From assembly GCA_002411515.1 (NCBI GenBank), contig DHTF01000050.1, positions 1 to 5,276 of the forward strand: a DNA stretch of 5,276 bases, read 5' to 3'. This document shows, in pieces, positions 4,746 through 5,276 of this stretch (position 1 is the first letter of the stretch; each line of letters opens with the position of its first letter). This stretch comes from Proteiniphilum sp. UBA5267 (GTDB taxonomy: Bacteria; Bacteroidota; Bacteroidia; Bacteroidales; Dysgonomonadaceae). Under the pieces are notes generated by a model. The model was not told the origin of the DNA. It was given only the letters and a program-made list of their open reading frames with translations, and ran no database searches. Both the position numbers and the translations under genes were made by a program.

Positions 4746-5276
4746 TTATTTGCTATCGTTTTCTATTATTCCTGTGATTTTTGGCAGCAGTTCGCGGAAC
4801 AGGTCGGCCATGATCTTGAGATTCTTTTTGGTTTTTGAGCTATCGAAATCGATATCGAGTTCTGTTTTGACATTTTGAATATGCTTACCGGTGACTTTCT
4901 GAATGAAACGGGCCCATTTCACTTTGGGTGTATTGTCGAAGGTGATGCCCAGTTCATTGAAAAGGTAATAGAAGACGAGAGTCATTTGAGCAAGAGTAAA
5001 GCCTTTTGAATTGTAGTTCTCTTCATGCTCGTTGAGAACCGTCATCATGTTTCGGGTCTCCTCATCATGTTTCTCATGAAGCACCCTCAATTCTTCATTT
5101 TGTTGTGTGATGATCCGGGTGAGTTGGGCATTTTGTTCTTTCAGTTCATCCAAGGAAGTGTTCAGGTGTTCAATCATGCGTACCATGGGAAGTTGCTTTT
5201 GTGGTGGGTTGGGATTTATTGTGTTTGTGGAGGGAACGGGAGAACCATTGCAACCCGGTGGGGGTTCATCTGACGT
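4746..5276 (-). CDS. Coiled-coil protein of unknown function, 5'-partial
   Basis: I do not recognise a named family. An ATG at 5186 would give 146 residues, but the frame is open with no stop for 30 more codons to the window edge. That extension is proline-rich (it includes NPNPPQKQLP) and has no in-frame ATG, so the real start is probably outside the window; I annotate the open form. Counting from the internal Met at 5186, residues 1-59 are a probable coiled coil rich in Leu, Gln and Glu (LDELKEQNAQLTRIITQQNE). Residues 60-146 are a compact globular domain (FTLAQMTLVFYYLFNELGI, WARFIQKVTGKHIQNV) ending in an acidic-basic helix. I recall similar C-terminal domains in hypothetical proteins of Bacteroidota, often near mobile-element genes, but no function is established. 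It lies on the same strand as the HTH operon, 153 bases upstream, separated by the palindrome and -7 box. A DNA-binding or oligomerising accessory role is speculative. Confidence 0.7.
   Translation of the reverse strand, partial: TSDEPPPGCNGSPVPSTNTINPNPPQKQLPMVRMIEHLNTSLDELKEQNAQLTRIITQQNEELRVLHEKHDEETRNMMTVLNEHEENYNSKGFTLAQMTLVFYYLFNELGITFDNTPKVKWARFIQKVTGKHIQNVKTELDIDFDSSKTKKNLKIMADLFRELLPKITGIIENDSK

Overview
The window most likely comes from a member of the Bacteroidota (Bacteroidales-like) and covers part of an integrated mobile element beside AT-rich accessory DNA. Three things point there. The best promoter match is a Bacteroides-type -7 box (TAnnTTTG). The minus-strand starts lack convincing Shine-Dalgarno sites. 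The gene set (two small excisionase-like HTH proteins, a RepA/DnaB-like ATPase and a zinc-ribbon/Toprim DUF6371-type protein) is typical of Bacteroides mobilizable and integrative elements. No ribosomal, tRNA or housekeeping gene is present to confirm taxonomy.

Layout, left to right. Positions 1-1296 (+) hold the 3' part of an AT-rich Schlafen/AlbA_2-type regulator with a GHKL-like ATPase region and a C-terminal winged helix. Positions 1297-1484 are a convergent intergenic gap with four TAAGGA-type direct repeats; base composition rises sharply just after it. Four genes follow on the minus strand, in transcription order: HTH protein (4592-4248), HTH protein (4251-3994), ATPase/helicase (3978-2761) and zinc-ribbon Toprim protein (2531-1485). 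The first three overlap or nearly abut and look like one operon. A -7 box at 4677-4670, followed at once by a 32-base near-perfect palindrome, probably drives them. The last two genes are separated by 229 bases carrying eight copies of GGTAAC/GTTACC: five in a direct array, four of these at exact 9-base spacing, and an AT-rich patch on one side. The far right (4746-5276, minus) holds a coiled-coil protein whose reading frame stays open to the window edge.

Inferred working model: the HTH pair regulates or directs excision, and the ATPase and Toprim protein process or replicate element DNA. The GGTAACA array would be either an iteron-like origin or an operator for the Toprim gene. The repeat-bearing gap at 1297-1484 could be an element boundary or a cargo junction. 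No integrase, relaxase or conjugation gene lies in the window, so the element type is not settled. The best candidate for something undescribed is the GGTAACA repeat region between the two replication-type genes.
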